Assembly (NCBI GenBank): GCA_003427395.1
Contig: BFEA01000170.1
Location: 2,003,110 to 2,067,109 of the forward strand
Source of the DNA: Chara braunii
Taxonomy: Eukaryota > Streptophyta > Charophyceae > Charales > Characeae
Direction: 5' to 3'
Length of the DNA stretch: 64,000 nucleotides
Both the position numbers and the translations under genes were made by a program. Below, one piece after another: positions 21,846 through 32,067 of the stretch. Position 1 is the first letter of the stretch, and each line of letters begins with the position of its first letter. The notes below the pieces were generated by a model. That model saw only the letters and a list, made by a program, of their open reading frames with translations. It searched no databases and had not been told where the DNA came from.

Positions 21846-23010
21846 TAGTTGGGCCCAGTGCCCAAGGCTGATATTACCAATATGAATATTGAGGCCGGGT
21901 TCCTCACAGCGGGGGGTCAAAACTAAAACTGCCTACTATCAAAAACTCCCCCCCTCAACAGACGGGATGTCGGTTCAGGCTTTCCCTTCTGTTAGGGTAA
22001 CAGGGCACCACAACCTTCCCCAGTACTGACGAACCTAGTTCTGACGGACAGGAAGTGCCTTCCTCCCTCGACATTTCCCTTTGCGGCCTGCGCCTGACAC
22101 AGGTTACAGGGTTAATACCCCGGCGCCGGCGACGTCGAACGGTCTGGTTATGCCTTCCACTCTCGGCATAACTCCACAGGCCTCAAGCTCCCCATAGGTC
22201 ACAGAGCAAAAGCTCCAGCACCGGCCTGTGTCGTCCTAGCATCGTCCTTCTAGCCTTCTTACCTAAACAAGCAACCTTCCTTTGTTGAGAGCCCTCTTAC
22301 TACCTTCCATCCTCCAGTTTTAGATCCCCCCCCTTCCCTCCTTTTTTGAGATACCAGGGCATTACCTGGCTTCGGCTAAGGACAAACAACTCAGAACCCC
22401 CCCAACAATCCTCTTTACGTCACTCCGGCAAGACTTACTGCAGCAGAGCCACCATCTCCGCTGCTGTTGTACCCTATTTCCATCCTGTGAGCTAGCCCCC
22501 TCGCTAGTAGGACGCCTGATATCCCACCATCTACTTCTCCCACTCACCTTTTTTTTTATATAATTTTTTTTTTGAGATACCAGGACTTCAACCCGGCTTT
22601 GTCTGAAGATTAAGATCAAGAGCAATTACGAGCCATCAAAATGAATTCAAAGAACACAGATTCACACGCAGGACTCATAACCTAAAAAGGCAGTCAACAC
22701 CTACTATTCCCACAGGGAGAGAGGGGACGGGAGGGAACTACTTCTTTCCCCATGGAAATTCCTGCGCCTATTCACGTCTCAGCTGGATGTAAAAAAGCTC
22801 ACAAGAAACCGAGCGGCTTACTCCTCCCCCCCAAAAAACAAGCTCATGTCCTTTTCGCTGCCTCCGCTAGACGGCGCCCCCTCACCTCCCAGCCCCAGTT
22901 GAGAACAGCCCCCTAAATCACTCCTGCTCCCTCAGCAGCATGCAATACCCCATAGAGCATGCCCCCGTAGAGCTGAAGATCCCCCTTCCCTCGTGTCCCA
23001 CCCCCTCCAA
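21355..23010 (+). repeat. Composite repeat cluster 3 (P, P', R, Q)
   Basis: P (21440-21650) has two GGTTACAGGGCAAC sites. P' (21955-22260) has GGGTAACAGGGCACCACAACC and GACGGACAGGAAGTGCC. An R unit (22420-22530) and a Q module (22840-23010) follow. The order repeats that of cluster 4 at 37.4-38.6 kb. Short poly(T)+GAGATACCAGGGCATTACC pieces are at 22340 and 22562. Confidence 0.75.
21806..21910. repeat. Poly(A)-adjacent short repeat, copy 2
   Basis: A 38-base A run, then GGGCCCAGTGCCCAAGG through GGCCGGGTTCCTCACAG, matching 11519-11585. Here the neighbouring homopolymer is A instead of T, so it cannot be the same retrotransposition tail in both copies. Confidence 0.6.
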
Positions 23011-23021
23011 GTGAAACACCT

Positions 23022-23172
23022 CTTTTTTTTTTCTTTTTTTTATTTATTTAAAGAAACCCCCCCACCAGTGTTAGTGGTGTTGATAAGAGCAGACACCACT
23101 AGCACCTGGGGAGAGGCTCCATCTATTGGTGGGGAGCATCACCTGCTGGAAAGCGGGTCCAGCGTCCCATAT
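23022..23172 (-). mobile_element. Multi-hairpin SINE, type B
   Basis: Poly(T) then a GTTAGTGGTGTTGATAA/AGCAGACACCACTAGCAC hairpin, CTCCATCTATTGGTGGGGAG and CTGGAAAGCGGGTCCAGCG. It carries the same third hairpin as the copies at 45024 and 52440, different from the full-length copy at 8697. It abuts the 3' end of LINE copy C. Confidence 0.8.
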
Positions 23173-23999
23173 ACAGATTTTAACTGTTTGTTTAGATAAC
23201 TGATAGTAGTGGCAGTTGGGTGTTCACCTCCTGCCATAGAAAGAAATATGCTAGATCTGCAGAACTATCAAGTAGCCTGAGTTGATTGCCTACATGACAG
23301 TCTATCTTATGTAAAAGTACTCGAGTGTGAAGAGTGGTCGCATCTATCCAGGTTTTATCATTACCCCCCTTCATGTAAGCAATCAAACCTCCCGTTCCCC
23401 ATCCCCCACCCTTAGGAACGCAACCTGTTTCAACAATGTTAGACAAAGCTTATTGTCATTAATCTTTCAGTGTCCCTGTCGTCTCATTCAGAGCACTTGA
23501 ATTGATGTGACTACTGTTGGTGCTCCGACATTCATACAGAGGCAGAATTGCATGATGGTCAAACCCCTAAACCCCCTACCATCGAACTATCTAGTGGAGC
23601 AAAGAGGAATGAGCCACACCTGGTGATATGTCTATGTTGCCTTTTGGGCAATTCTTGTCTGTCTCTTAGTGGCAATATCAGACCAACTCCAAAATCCTTA
23701 TTGTCCCAGAGCACAGAACACAGAACACAGATTGTCGTGGCATTGGGGCGGCCCCTTGAATTGTAGCCTTTATATTGTCCATAGTTGCCTTCCGTTGGCG
23801 TCAGTGGCTGATGTAGAGCAAAGTCCACAATTCCCGAACCTGGTGCTGCCCCCACTTGCAATATTGTCTCCCTTAGCCTGTCGTTATTCACTGTTCACTG
23901 CAGATACTTTGACAACATGTCGACGGGTCAGGAGTGGGGTTCTATGGGGCAGGCATGGGGCTGGGGGATCGGGATGAAAGCAAAACAAAGTTAGTTGGA

Positions 24000-25288
24000 A
24001 GGTATGGGACCTGGAAATGAGTAAGAGGTTTTCGTTGCCATGTGCCCTCTGAGTTTCTCCACTGTCTCCATAAGATGTCCAGTTTCACATCCAACTCACT
24101 GAACTTCTTATGGGGAATGTAGGAGCCATGGATGATCTGTTTGGCCGGGGCTTCGTTTTCCTTGCGATATTCGTTTAGCATGTTTTTCCATGCTTCCTAG
24201 GTGTGGGATCTGATCACCTCCTCTATTGCTTGCTGGGCTTGCTGCAGTCCGAACTGGTGGTCTTTCCTTTCAAAGGAGCACCTTACACGCCAGGCCAGCA
24301 TTAATATGTGCAGTCGTGTGTATGCGAACAGATTGACTGCAAAGGGAGACCAGTAGGCTAGCAAATGTTGATTCTTACCTCACAATAGGAGGCCCAGGTC
24401 CCATGGGATGTGGAAAGACGTCAGCGAGTGAAAGGCTGCATCCCACCAACGCCACAATTGGGCGACCATCGGGGATGCTAGGAGACAATGTTCCAGCGTT
24501 GCTCTGGAAGACAAGGCCGTTCTCCGGCAATAAGAACAAATGGGGGACAGTTGGCCTTTCTGTTCCAAATCTGTTCTTGATACCAATCAGTCCGGTGTGG
24601 GAAGACACCGGCGCAGGATTTGCCACTGCAGTGACCGAAGGTTTGTGGGCATGAGCTTAGCATATGTGGACCATGACAGATTGTGCAACAGCGTCGAATC
24701 TATAGGTGAGTCCCGGGCCCATCGGTCAACTATGATTTGGGTAGTGGGTACGCTTGGGTTTGTAGTTCTGTAACCCCCCTTTACAGAATAGTCCCAGACA
24801 TGCGTAAGTTTCACCCCAGGTCATTCCCACTCCTCCGGGTCAAAAGGTAGAGTCGCAATCGGTGTGGAAGGTTCATAGACGAAGAGACCGTCTTTTGGAT
24901 TCCCCAGTACTCGTACAAGCATCAGATCAGTCCAACCGTGGTCGCAGTCAAGATCCTCATTGCGTGTGAGCTTGGACATCCTTGCCCCCAGGCACTGGGG
25001 TTCGTGAGCTTCCAGAACGCAGGTCCAAGGGTCATGTTTGAGCACTCTATAGATAGCGCGAGGGAGAGGCAGGTCCGAGTGCTTGATCACCCAATCTCCC
25101 TGTTGAATGGTTGGCCCTTTCTTGAGTGTCAATTGCCAGGCCAGCGGCACGGCCTCTTGTAGGATGTGCAGTTTGTCGCCCACCTTTTTTACATACTTTA
25201 AGCGTTTTTGGAGCCGGGCGGCGGATATCCAGCTCCCTGTACGAACATCCCAGAGGCTTCCTATTGTATATATGCCTTTTTTTACCAA
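24000..25288 (-). pseudogene. LINE copy C ORF2, C-terminal region
   Basis: Frames 25288-24821 and 24814-24587, with further pieces to about 24000, carry the region after the RT thumb. Seen are KKGPTIQQGDWVI, LFVYEPSTPIATLPFDPEEW, and zf-RVT pieces such as RSLQWQILRRCLPTPD and, in another frame, CSYCR and EHCLLASP. The role is presumed nucleic acid binding during TPRT. At least three frameshifts separate the pieces. Below 24000 only a decayed frame remains (about 23559-23891), possibly 3' UTR. Confidence 0.75.
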
Positions 25289-25547
25289 GAGAGTCAGGGG
25301 GAATTTGATGTCAGCGAGAAGGGAACACCTGTTTCGTCCACAATATGGGGGTTACCAAACAAGGGTTGCCTCCATATATCGTGTCACCTATCGGGAGGGC
25401 GTTTTTGTCTCGGACCCATACGTCTCCACAGTTTGATCATGTTCGGCCACAAGGGGTCCCTGGCAATGTCTTGCTTGGTGGCCTGCATCGGTGTGTCCCT
25501 TTGGGTTTGTCGGGGGGGGACGGGTCGGTCCAATACGCATTTGTCAG

Positions 25548-27219
25548 TCATTGGAATGGGTGTATCCCGTCCTTGATTTCTATTTCAGGTGCCAGTTTTT
25601 TTATCTGCAGGGAAGCCAAAGGCGCCCAAGGTGTGTCATTACCCGTAAGAAGCCTGATTAGTACTTTGAAGATGAGGGTCTCACTCTCCCTTTCCGGATC
25701 TAGTATGCCTAGCCCACCCTTCATCCTTGGTTGTGTCAGTATGTCCCATTTAACCCTATTCGTGCAGCTTCGGGAGTCTGCGATGTTTTTCCACAGATGG
25801 GTGGTGAGGGCTTTTCTGAGTCTTGCATATTGTTTTTGATTAAGGGGCCACACTGCGAGTTTGTACCAGATCGCTGCAAGAACAACATTATTGATGGTCA
25901 GTGCACGTCCCACTAGTGAGGTGTGCAGGCCATCCCACTTACCTAGTTTATCCACTGCAAGGTTCACCAAGGTATCTCCATGGCCAGGAGAGGGGCCGAG
26001 TGCTGTCAATTTGACACCCAAGATTGTAATTGTTGTGTCCCTTTGCGCCCATGAGATCAGCGGTTGCGGCGGTGGCCCTACATCTTGAGGGTGCATCCAT
26101 CCCCAGTTACCCTTCATGTCTGCTGCCAGCGAGAATAGGTGGACGACTTGTGTTAGAGCATGAAGACTTTGGTCATCAGCCTTGATGAGCACGGTGAGAT
26201 CATCTGCGAACAGTGATGTCACCGGGATTAAATGCTCTGGCAGATTTGGAATGGGGATTCTGTGTATCTGTGGGTGAGCTCTAATAAGCGATGCGAGAGC
26301 CTCCATTATGATAACAAACAACAGGGGTGCTATGGGGTCCCCTTGGCGCACCGATCTCCGAAGGGTGATAGGCGCAGCAAGGTGATCATTCAACATAATG
26401 TTGGTCGAGGCCGATCTATGAAAGAGTTGTATCCACCTACTGAACACGGACCCAAAGTTCATCTTAGTGCACATATCAAGGAAGTCCCAATCAACATGAT
26501 CATAAGCCTTTTTCAAAATCAATGAAAAGGACAGCAGCTTGGAGATTGTGTTGTCTGACATATTTGATGGTCTCGTTGACTAACAGGACATTGTCCTGAA
26601 TATTGCGATTGGGCATGAAACCCGTCTGGTCAGGGTAGATGAGCAAGTTCATCAGTGGCAACAGTCTTTTACTGAGTGTCTTTGCTATAATTTTGTAGGG
26701 TACTGGAAGGAGAGTGATGGGCCTATAGTTTCGTATGTTTTCCTTATCTCCTTTTTTGTACAGGAGGGTGGTTACTCCTTGTCCCATCATGCCTCCCAAG
26801 GAACCCTCCCTTTGCACCGCTCCTATGTATTCCATTAGGTCCTCACTCAGCAGCTCCCAAAATCACACCCAGAACTCCTTAGGGAAGGAATCCACCCCCG
26901 GTGTTTTCTCGTCTTCCATATCTTGTAGGGCCTCCTTTACTTCCTCCAGCGTGATTGGACGGTCCGGTTCAGCTCTTTGGGGGGGTGTGAAGCGTGTCTG
27001 GAGTGCTTGCAGGAGTTGGTCTCTTGCATGGAGAACTTCGTCCGGGGGTTTAAGGGGAGTCTCTGAGGTAAACAACTTCTGGTAGTATTTTGAGGCGTAC
27101 TCCACAATCGCATAGGAGTTGGTTGCAGTCGGGGCATTCAAGCCAAATGGGTGCTGTAGTCTGTGGACTGTGTTTGCTCTCGATCGTGCTCTCGCCTTAT
27201 TAAAGAAAGTTTTTGCCAT
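25548..27219 (-). pseudogene. LINE copy C ORF2, reverse transcriptase
   Basis: Three overlapping frames give a full RT domain: 27219-26863 (DEKTPGVDSFPKEFW), 26835-26500 (RNYRPITLLPVPYKI, DQTGFMPNRNIQDNVLLVNE, FIDFEK) and 26561-25548 (KAYDHVDWDFL, RQGDPIAPLLF, SLFADDLTVLIKA, GGLGILDP). The first catalytic Asp lies in FIDFEK next to a frameshift, and the FADD box is intact. A stop after FWV and two frameshifts make it inactive. Confidence 0.87.
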
Positions 27220-27261
27220 CGTCCCATCTGTGTGTTCTTTCTTGATTTTTTCATGGATCCT

Positions 27262-28533
27262 TCAGGCTTGTGTTTGGTGATCAATATAGGTTTGGAGGTG
27301 GTCCCTTCCCTTTTGCAACTCCTCAAAGGTAGGCTGGTGAGTCGGGGGCCCCATGAGCTGATCGTCCCATTCCTCGAGTTCACGCATGAGTCTGTCCAAG
27401 ACAGCCTTGCGGTATCTGGCGTATTGGGTGGAGAATTTCTTGGTTTGTTCTCTGAGTTGTGCAATGCCCTCATTGAACCAGGACACTCTTTCCCCTGTGA
27501 CCGGTTTCTTGGATTGCCAATATCGCCAGAACGATTCAATCATATCTTTAAATTTGGGCAGAGGGAGAAGGGAGGTGTTGAACTTGTAAAACCCTGGGCC
27601 CCTCTGGATATGATTGTGGAACGACAAGCCCAGGGTGACCATCCTATGGTCAAAGGACTTGCATGGGCTGATGGGTGCAATATCGGCAGCTATGATGAGG
27701 CTTGCAAGGTCCTTGGACACTAGCACAAGGTCAATTCTAGAGTTGGCCAGTCCTTGCTGTCCTCTATCAGACAAACAGGTGTAGGCCCTCTGGGTTGGGT
27801 GGAGCACTCTGTAAGCGTCTTCTAGTTGTTTGTCAAGCATGAATTGATTGAGCATAATGACATCTGTTGTTGTGTGGGCCAATGGGGTCCCGGTCCTTTG
27901 TGGACGTTGCGACATCGACCTCCTGTCCATATGTGGATCCAAGGTGGTGTTGAAGTCACCTGCCATTATGACAGGGGCGTCATCTGGTAGGTGTTGATGA
28001 AGCGTAAGCCATAAATCAAGCCGGGCCATTGGGTCGTTAGGCGCATAGACGCATACAAGATAAAAGGACTCCTCTTGGAGGGCTACTTTGAGGTAGATCC
28101 ATCTGCCTTGGTGTTTGTCGTAATTATATGTAATGGGTGTGAGTCTAGAGGAGGGAGGCAGCCAGATTGCCACGCCTGCCGACGTCTGTTCTGTAGTCGG
28201 CGCAACGAAAGATGTGTAGGGCCATATTGCTCGTGCCTTGGCATTATGTGGCGGAGTATCCTGTAGGTGTGTTTCCTGCACACATATGGCATCTAGCCAG
28301 TTGTTCGTGTCTTGGCATTTAAGTTGGTTCCATATAGCGCCCTTTTTGGCGGGTGATGCCTGAATGAGGCCATTAACATTCAGTGATCGAATATCAAGGT
28401 TTGCTCTGGCAAGCTTTGCCACCCATTGAGGTTGTTTCCTAATCCGGGGGAAAACAGGGGGGGAAGGGGGGCATGGCAGGGGTTGGGGTGGGGGTGTGTG
28501 ATGTGGCAAGGGGGAATCAACATTTGGTTGCAT
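27262..28533 (-). pseudogene. LINE copy C ORF2, APE-type endonuclease
   Basis: An uninterrupted 423-codon frame with a complete endonuclease domain: LDIRSLNVNGL (residues about 46-56), CVQETHLQD (about 82), MAGDFNTTLDPHMD (about 190), NSRIDLVLVS (about 265) and FDHRMVTLGL (about 292). All catalytic residues recognisable in copy A are also here. The C-terminal 100 residues are a helical linker towards the RT. The frame stops at 27262 before the RT starts in another frame, so ORF2 as a whole is broken even though this domain is intact. Confidence 0.88.
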
Positions 28534-29719
28534 GACGTCTGTGGCAGGTTGGTGGCGGAGGGGAATTGGGTCAAGCAGGTGGGCGCTGTGTCGCTATGTA
28601 GTAGTGTTTTCCATTGGATCAGGAGCGGACATTGTGGGTCTATGGTTTTCTAATCTATGCACTTAATGGGGAGGATGAAGGGGGGGTCGTCCCATTGTTG
28701 ATGTTCTTCCAGAGCATTGTCCTCCAGGAAGATTTGTAAGAACAAAATAATCCTGCTAAATGTCCAGGCATAGTTCGTTCGGATTTGAGCCGTTGAGAGG
28801 TGCATTAGTTGTCGTTGCGTGAACCATTGGAAGTCAGAGACTTTCGGATGTTTGGCAATGCACGAGTCAACCAGCAGGATCACTGGGATTATCCCTTTGG
28901 GGAAGGATAAAGACTTGGGGAGTACTGCACCCCTTACTTCTTCCGTAGAGGTCTCCTTGAGCGAGTACTTCAGTCTCTTGAGAATGACTGCTGTAGAAGG
29001 ATTTCCTCTCCAGCCATCCAAGGACAGTCTCGCCTGGTCTGCAGATTGTTTTGGATGATGTTGAGGCGGTCTGAGTCCCAGGAGCCATTCTCCGGCTGTC
29101 CCCTTTCTTGTTAAAGGAAAAAGGACCACTCCCGGGGGGATTGCCACTGGGGCATTGTCATCCATTTCCAGTCTCACCATGTCTTTCAGTGTTCCAGTAT
29201 GCAGCGGTAGTAGCGACTGTGAGTCCTGTTCTGACTCCTGTTGGGATGTCTCAGAGGTCGCCAAACAAATTTTTCCTCCCACCCATATCCGACCCAATCC
29301 AAGCCTTCATATATCATGTGTACCCGCACCCAGTGCCACCCACGTCATTTTTTTTTTTTTCACCCAGACCCACCCCACCCGAGCTAATTATTTTTTTTTT
29401 GTACCCGTGCCCAGCCACACCAAGCATCTGCAGTAGAATCCTTACCCCTACCCAGCCACACCCAGGCCTAAATTTTCTCCACCCGCATCCGGCCGCACCC
29501 ACAACCAATTTTCATCCACCCATGCCCGGCCGTACCCATGCCCAAAGTTTACGACCCACCATGCACTTCTTTTTTTCCCCGATTTCAAACTTAGGTCTAT
29601 GCATGTTAGAAATTCACTTCCATCGTCAAACCACCGCACTCGCGACAACTTTGTTTTCAATAATTCGATAAGACATTCAAAAGCTTGAACTTTGAAGTAA
29701 CATTCAGAAGCGGAACTAA

Positions 29720-29847
29720 GGGCGCACTCACACTAGCACTATCTTAAATGTATCTGACGACATTTATGGCAGGACCTGTATGCATCTGGCCGCAGATCCG
29801 TCCAGAAATGAGTAAAAAAGTGCTAGTGTGAGACTGTAAGTATGCCC
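29720..29847. mobile_element. PIF/Harbinger-type MITE, 128 bp
   Basis: Ends GGGCGCACTCACACTAGCAC and, reversed, GGGCATACTTACAGTCTCAC followed by ACTAGCAC, flanked by perfect TAA duplications (29717-29719 and 29848-29850). TAA target sites and GGGC ends are typical of PIF/Harbinger MITEs. It is inserted inside the hAT-type element. Confidence 0.75.
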
Positions 29848-30240
29848 TAAGGAGGGAAAATTAAACGGCATAAGAAAAAGAAGAAAGCGCACAGAGCTAG
29901 GAAGAAGGGAAAGGCGAAGAAAGAAAAGACACTGAGAAGAAAAACGCGACAACAACGGAGCGAGGTGAGTGTTCGAAGGCAAAGCAATAGGGGAGGTACA
30001 ACTATGACAACGAGGAGTCGAGGACGACGTGATGAGAAACACAAATGACATAGCCGCAGGTTTAGAGGAATGGGATGCAGGCGGCATTGGTCGGAGTCCA
30101 CAGCGAACTGGTGGTTTGAGGTTCGACTTTCTGGTTCGTAATGTTGAGATGCGTGATGAACACAAGAACCCTATGGAGAACCGGTATAAGGTCTCGCAGC
30201 AAAGCGCTCCAGGGAGGGGATCATTGATTACTGGCACTGC

Positions 30241-30242
<2 letters not shown>

Positions 30243-30308
<66 letters not shown>
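30243..30308. repeat. (CT)n microsatellite
   Basis: About 33 uninterrupted CT units. It gives poly-Arg-Glu or poly-Leu-Ser frames that are not genes. Confidence 0.98.
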
Positions 30309-30310
<2 letters not shown>

Positions 30311-30613
30311 CGAAGTGCTGCAAGCTCGTCGCACCGCTGTTGCAAGCTTGCCGCTGTGCCAAGCTCGTCGCTCACCGTCGTTGCAAGCTTGCTGCTGTGC
30401 CAGCATAGCCACGCGCCACCACGCTCGCCTTGTTGTAGCTGTTGCTGCTGCTCGCCCTAACGCTTGCATAGNGCACCTCCTTGCTCGCTCGCTGCCGCCA
30501 GAGTGCCGAATGGCAGTGGAGCAACCCAACCCCCGCGCCAGTCCAAGCTTCGAAGAATCGAAGTTCAACTTCAAAATTTTGGCACCCGTCTTCTACAGGT
30601 TGGGCAGGCTCAC

Positions 30614-30796
30614 TCCACTACTTACCAAATGTGTGAAATGGGAATGAATAATGTGTTACTTCATGGGAAGATTCATAGCCTTTTTTTTTTGTCTTTTGTG
30701 CATGCACATGCACAAAAGACCAAAAAAAAAAGACTGAATCTTCCCATGAAGTAACGCAAGATTCATTCCCATTTTACACATTTGGTGAGTAGTGGA
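30614..30796. mobile_element. Fold-back element, 183-bp hairpin
   Basis: Two arms of about 90 bp are inverted around GTGCATGCACATGCAC (centre about 30705). They start TCCACTACT and share AAATGTGT, AATGGGAATGAAT, TTACTTCATGGGAAGATTCA, T10 and GTCTTTTGTGCATG with few mismatches. No target duplication is clear. It lies inside the hAT-type element. Confidence 0.85.
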
Positions 30797-32067
30797 CTGA
30801 GGCCCGTTGGTCTGCGGCTTTGCACGTCCCACTACAGGTGAAAAAAAGCAACAGTAGGAAAATAAAACGCGCGGGCCTATTTCTTACTAATAGGACCCCA
30901 ATACCTGCCATATTGCCGGTGAAAAGGGCCCACCCTAAATCAATATTGCGACCTGGCCCTTATACTATCTGCTACCTACAAGGCCAGTACCTATACTAGT
31001 TTTATGGCCTACAAGCTTCGGGTCACCCAGGCCAAACCTCCACCCAGCCGTACTCGCCCAGGGAATCGAGACTACCACCCCGCCCAGCCATGCCCCCTTG
31101 AAACTTTCTCACCCTGGCCAATTCCACCCACCATATTCTCACACATATTCACACCCAGCCGGACCAATGCATATCCTTCGGAGGCAAACCCGCACCCCAT
31201 CCAAAACTGCCGGTTACGGCTGGGTACGGTCGGGTCCGGTCACGGCCACCCGTTGGCAACCTCTGATGTGTCTTCATCATCATCATCAAGAATTACGTCC
31301 GCATGTCGAAGTCTGTGCTGGGGGGGGGGTGAGGGGGACAACTCCCGCGGGGACAGTCCCTTGTCCTGCTTATGCCTGGGTATCAGTTGTGAGGTGTGGG
31401 AGTGATTTACATCCGCAGGGTCCCAACGTCAATGAGAGACATCCTCAATCTGTGGCTGAGGGACGCCAGCGAGGTCAGACTGTGTTGACAGATCTGGTTG
31501 AGGTCCGGTTGCATAGAGTGTGTTACAAAGTTCTTGGACAAGGGACTTGGGCCATGCAAGGCCTTCGTGGAGGAACGTTTGATCTGGGTGGGTGGAATTA
31601 TCTTGCATTGGCAGTCGGGCTCTAGCAAAGAGCTTAAGTTTGTCCAAAAATTCGTTGACTACAAATACAATTGCTGCTCCAACCTCCATCCAGTCTATGT
31701 TTATGATAGCGTCGTGTTTTTCCATTGTGGCAAGGATTCTTGGGCTGTGCATGAGGACTGTTTTTGCATCCTCCCAATATCCGATTTTCAGTTTGTCTGC
31801 CAACTTGTCATCTCTTAACGAAAAGATTTTCATCAAGGTCCATTCCGTAAGGAAGCAAAGTTTTTGTTTTACCTCGTCGTTATTAGCGAGTGTCAGCACC
31901 GTTTCCATCTCCACATCATTTAGAGAGGGTTTGTGTTTTTCAGGCGCATCATCATGCGAAGGCGCAAAAGTGTCCATCTCTTGTGGTCCCTCCCCAGGTT
32001 GTGGGAGGTTCTGTTCGTCTGGAGATGGCAGAGCCAGATAGGGCTGATTTTGGGGGTCAGGCAGGCA

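Larger units (their letters stand above)
29252..31265. mobile_element. Non-autonomous hAT-type element, 2.0 kb
   Basis: Terminal inverted repeats CAGAGGTCGCCAAAC (29252) and CAGAGGTTGCCAACG (minus strand from 31265) match the hAT pattern CAGRGGTCGGCAA. The flanks GGATGTCT and ATGTGTCT fit an 8-bp target duplication with a 2-bp change. The insertion splits LINE copy C ORF1, and its removal joins the frame, which fixes the ends. Inside are degenerate CACCCGNNCCC repeats at both ends, a Harbinger-type MITE, a (CT)n run and a 183-bp hairpin. No transposase is encoded. Confidence 0.78.
28650..31977 (-). pseudogene. LINE copy C ORF1, C-terminal modules, split
   Basis: The helical module (31977-31429; WTLMKIFSLRDDKL, GYWEDAKTVLMHSPRIL) and the beta-rich module (about 29251-28650; PPGVVLFPLTRKG, GEWLLGLRP, FQWFTQRQLMHLS, QWDDPPFIL) match the two modules of copy A at 2547-3458. 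They are separated by the hAT-type insertion 29252-31265. Taking that out joins an acidic/Gln-rich linker into one reading, DDEDTSQQES. The modules are shared by both LINEs, so they are a regular part of this ORF1 family. Confidence 0.72.
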
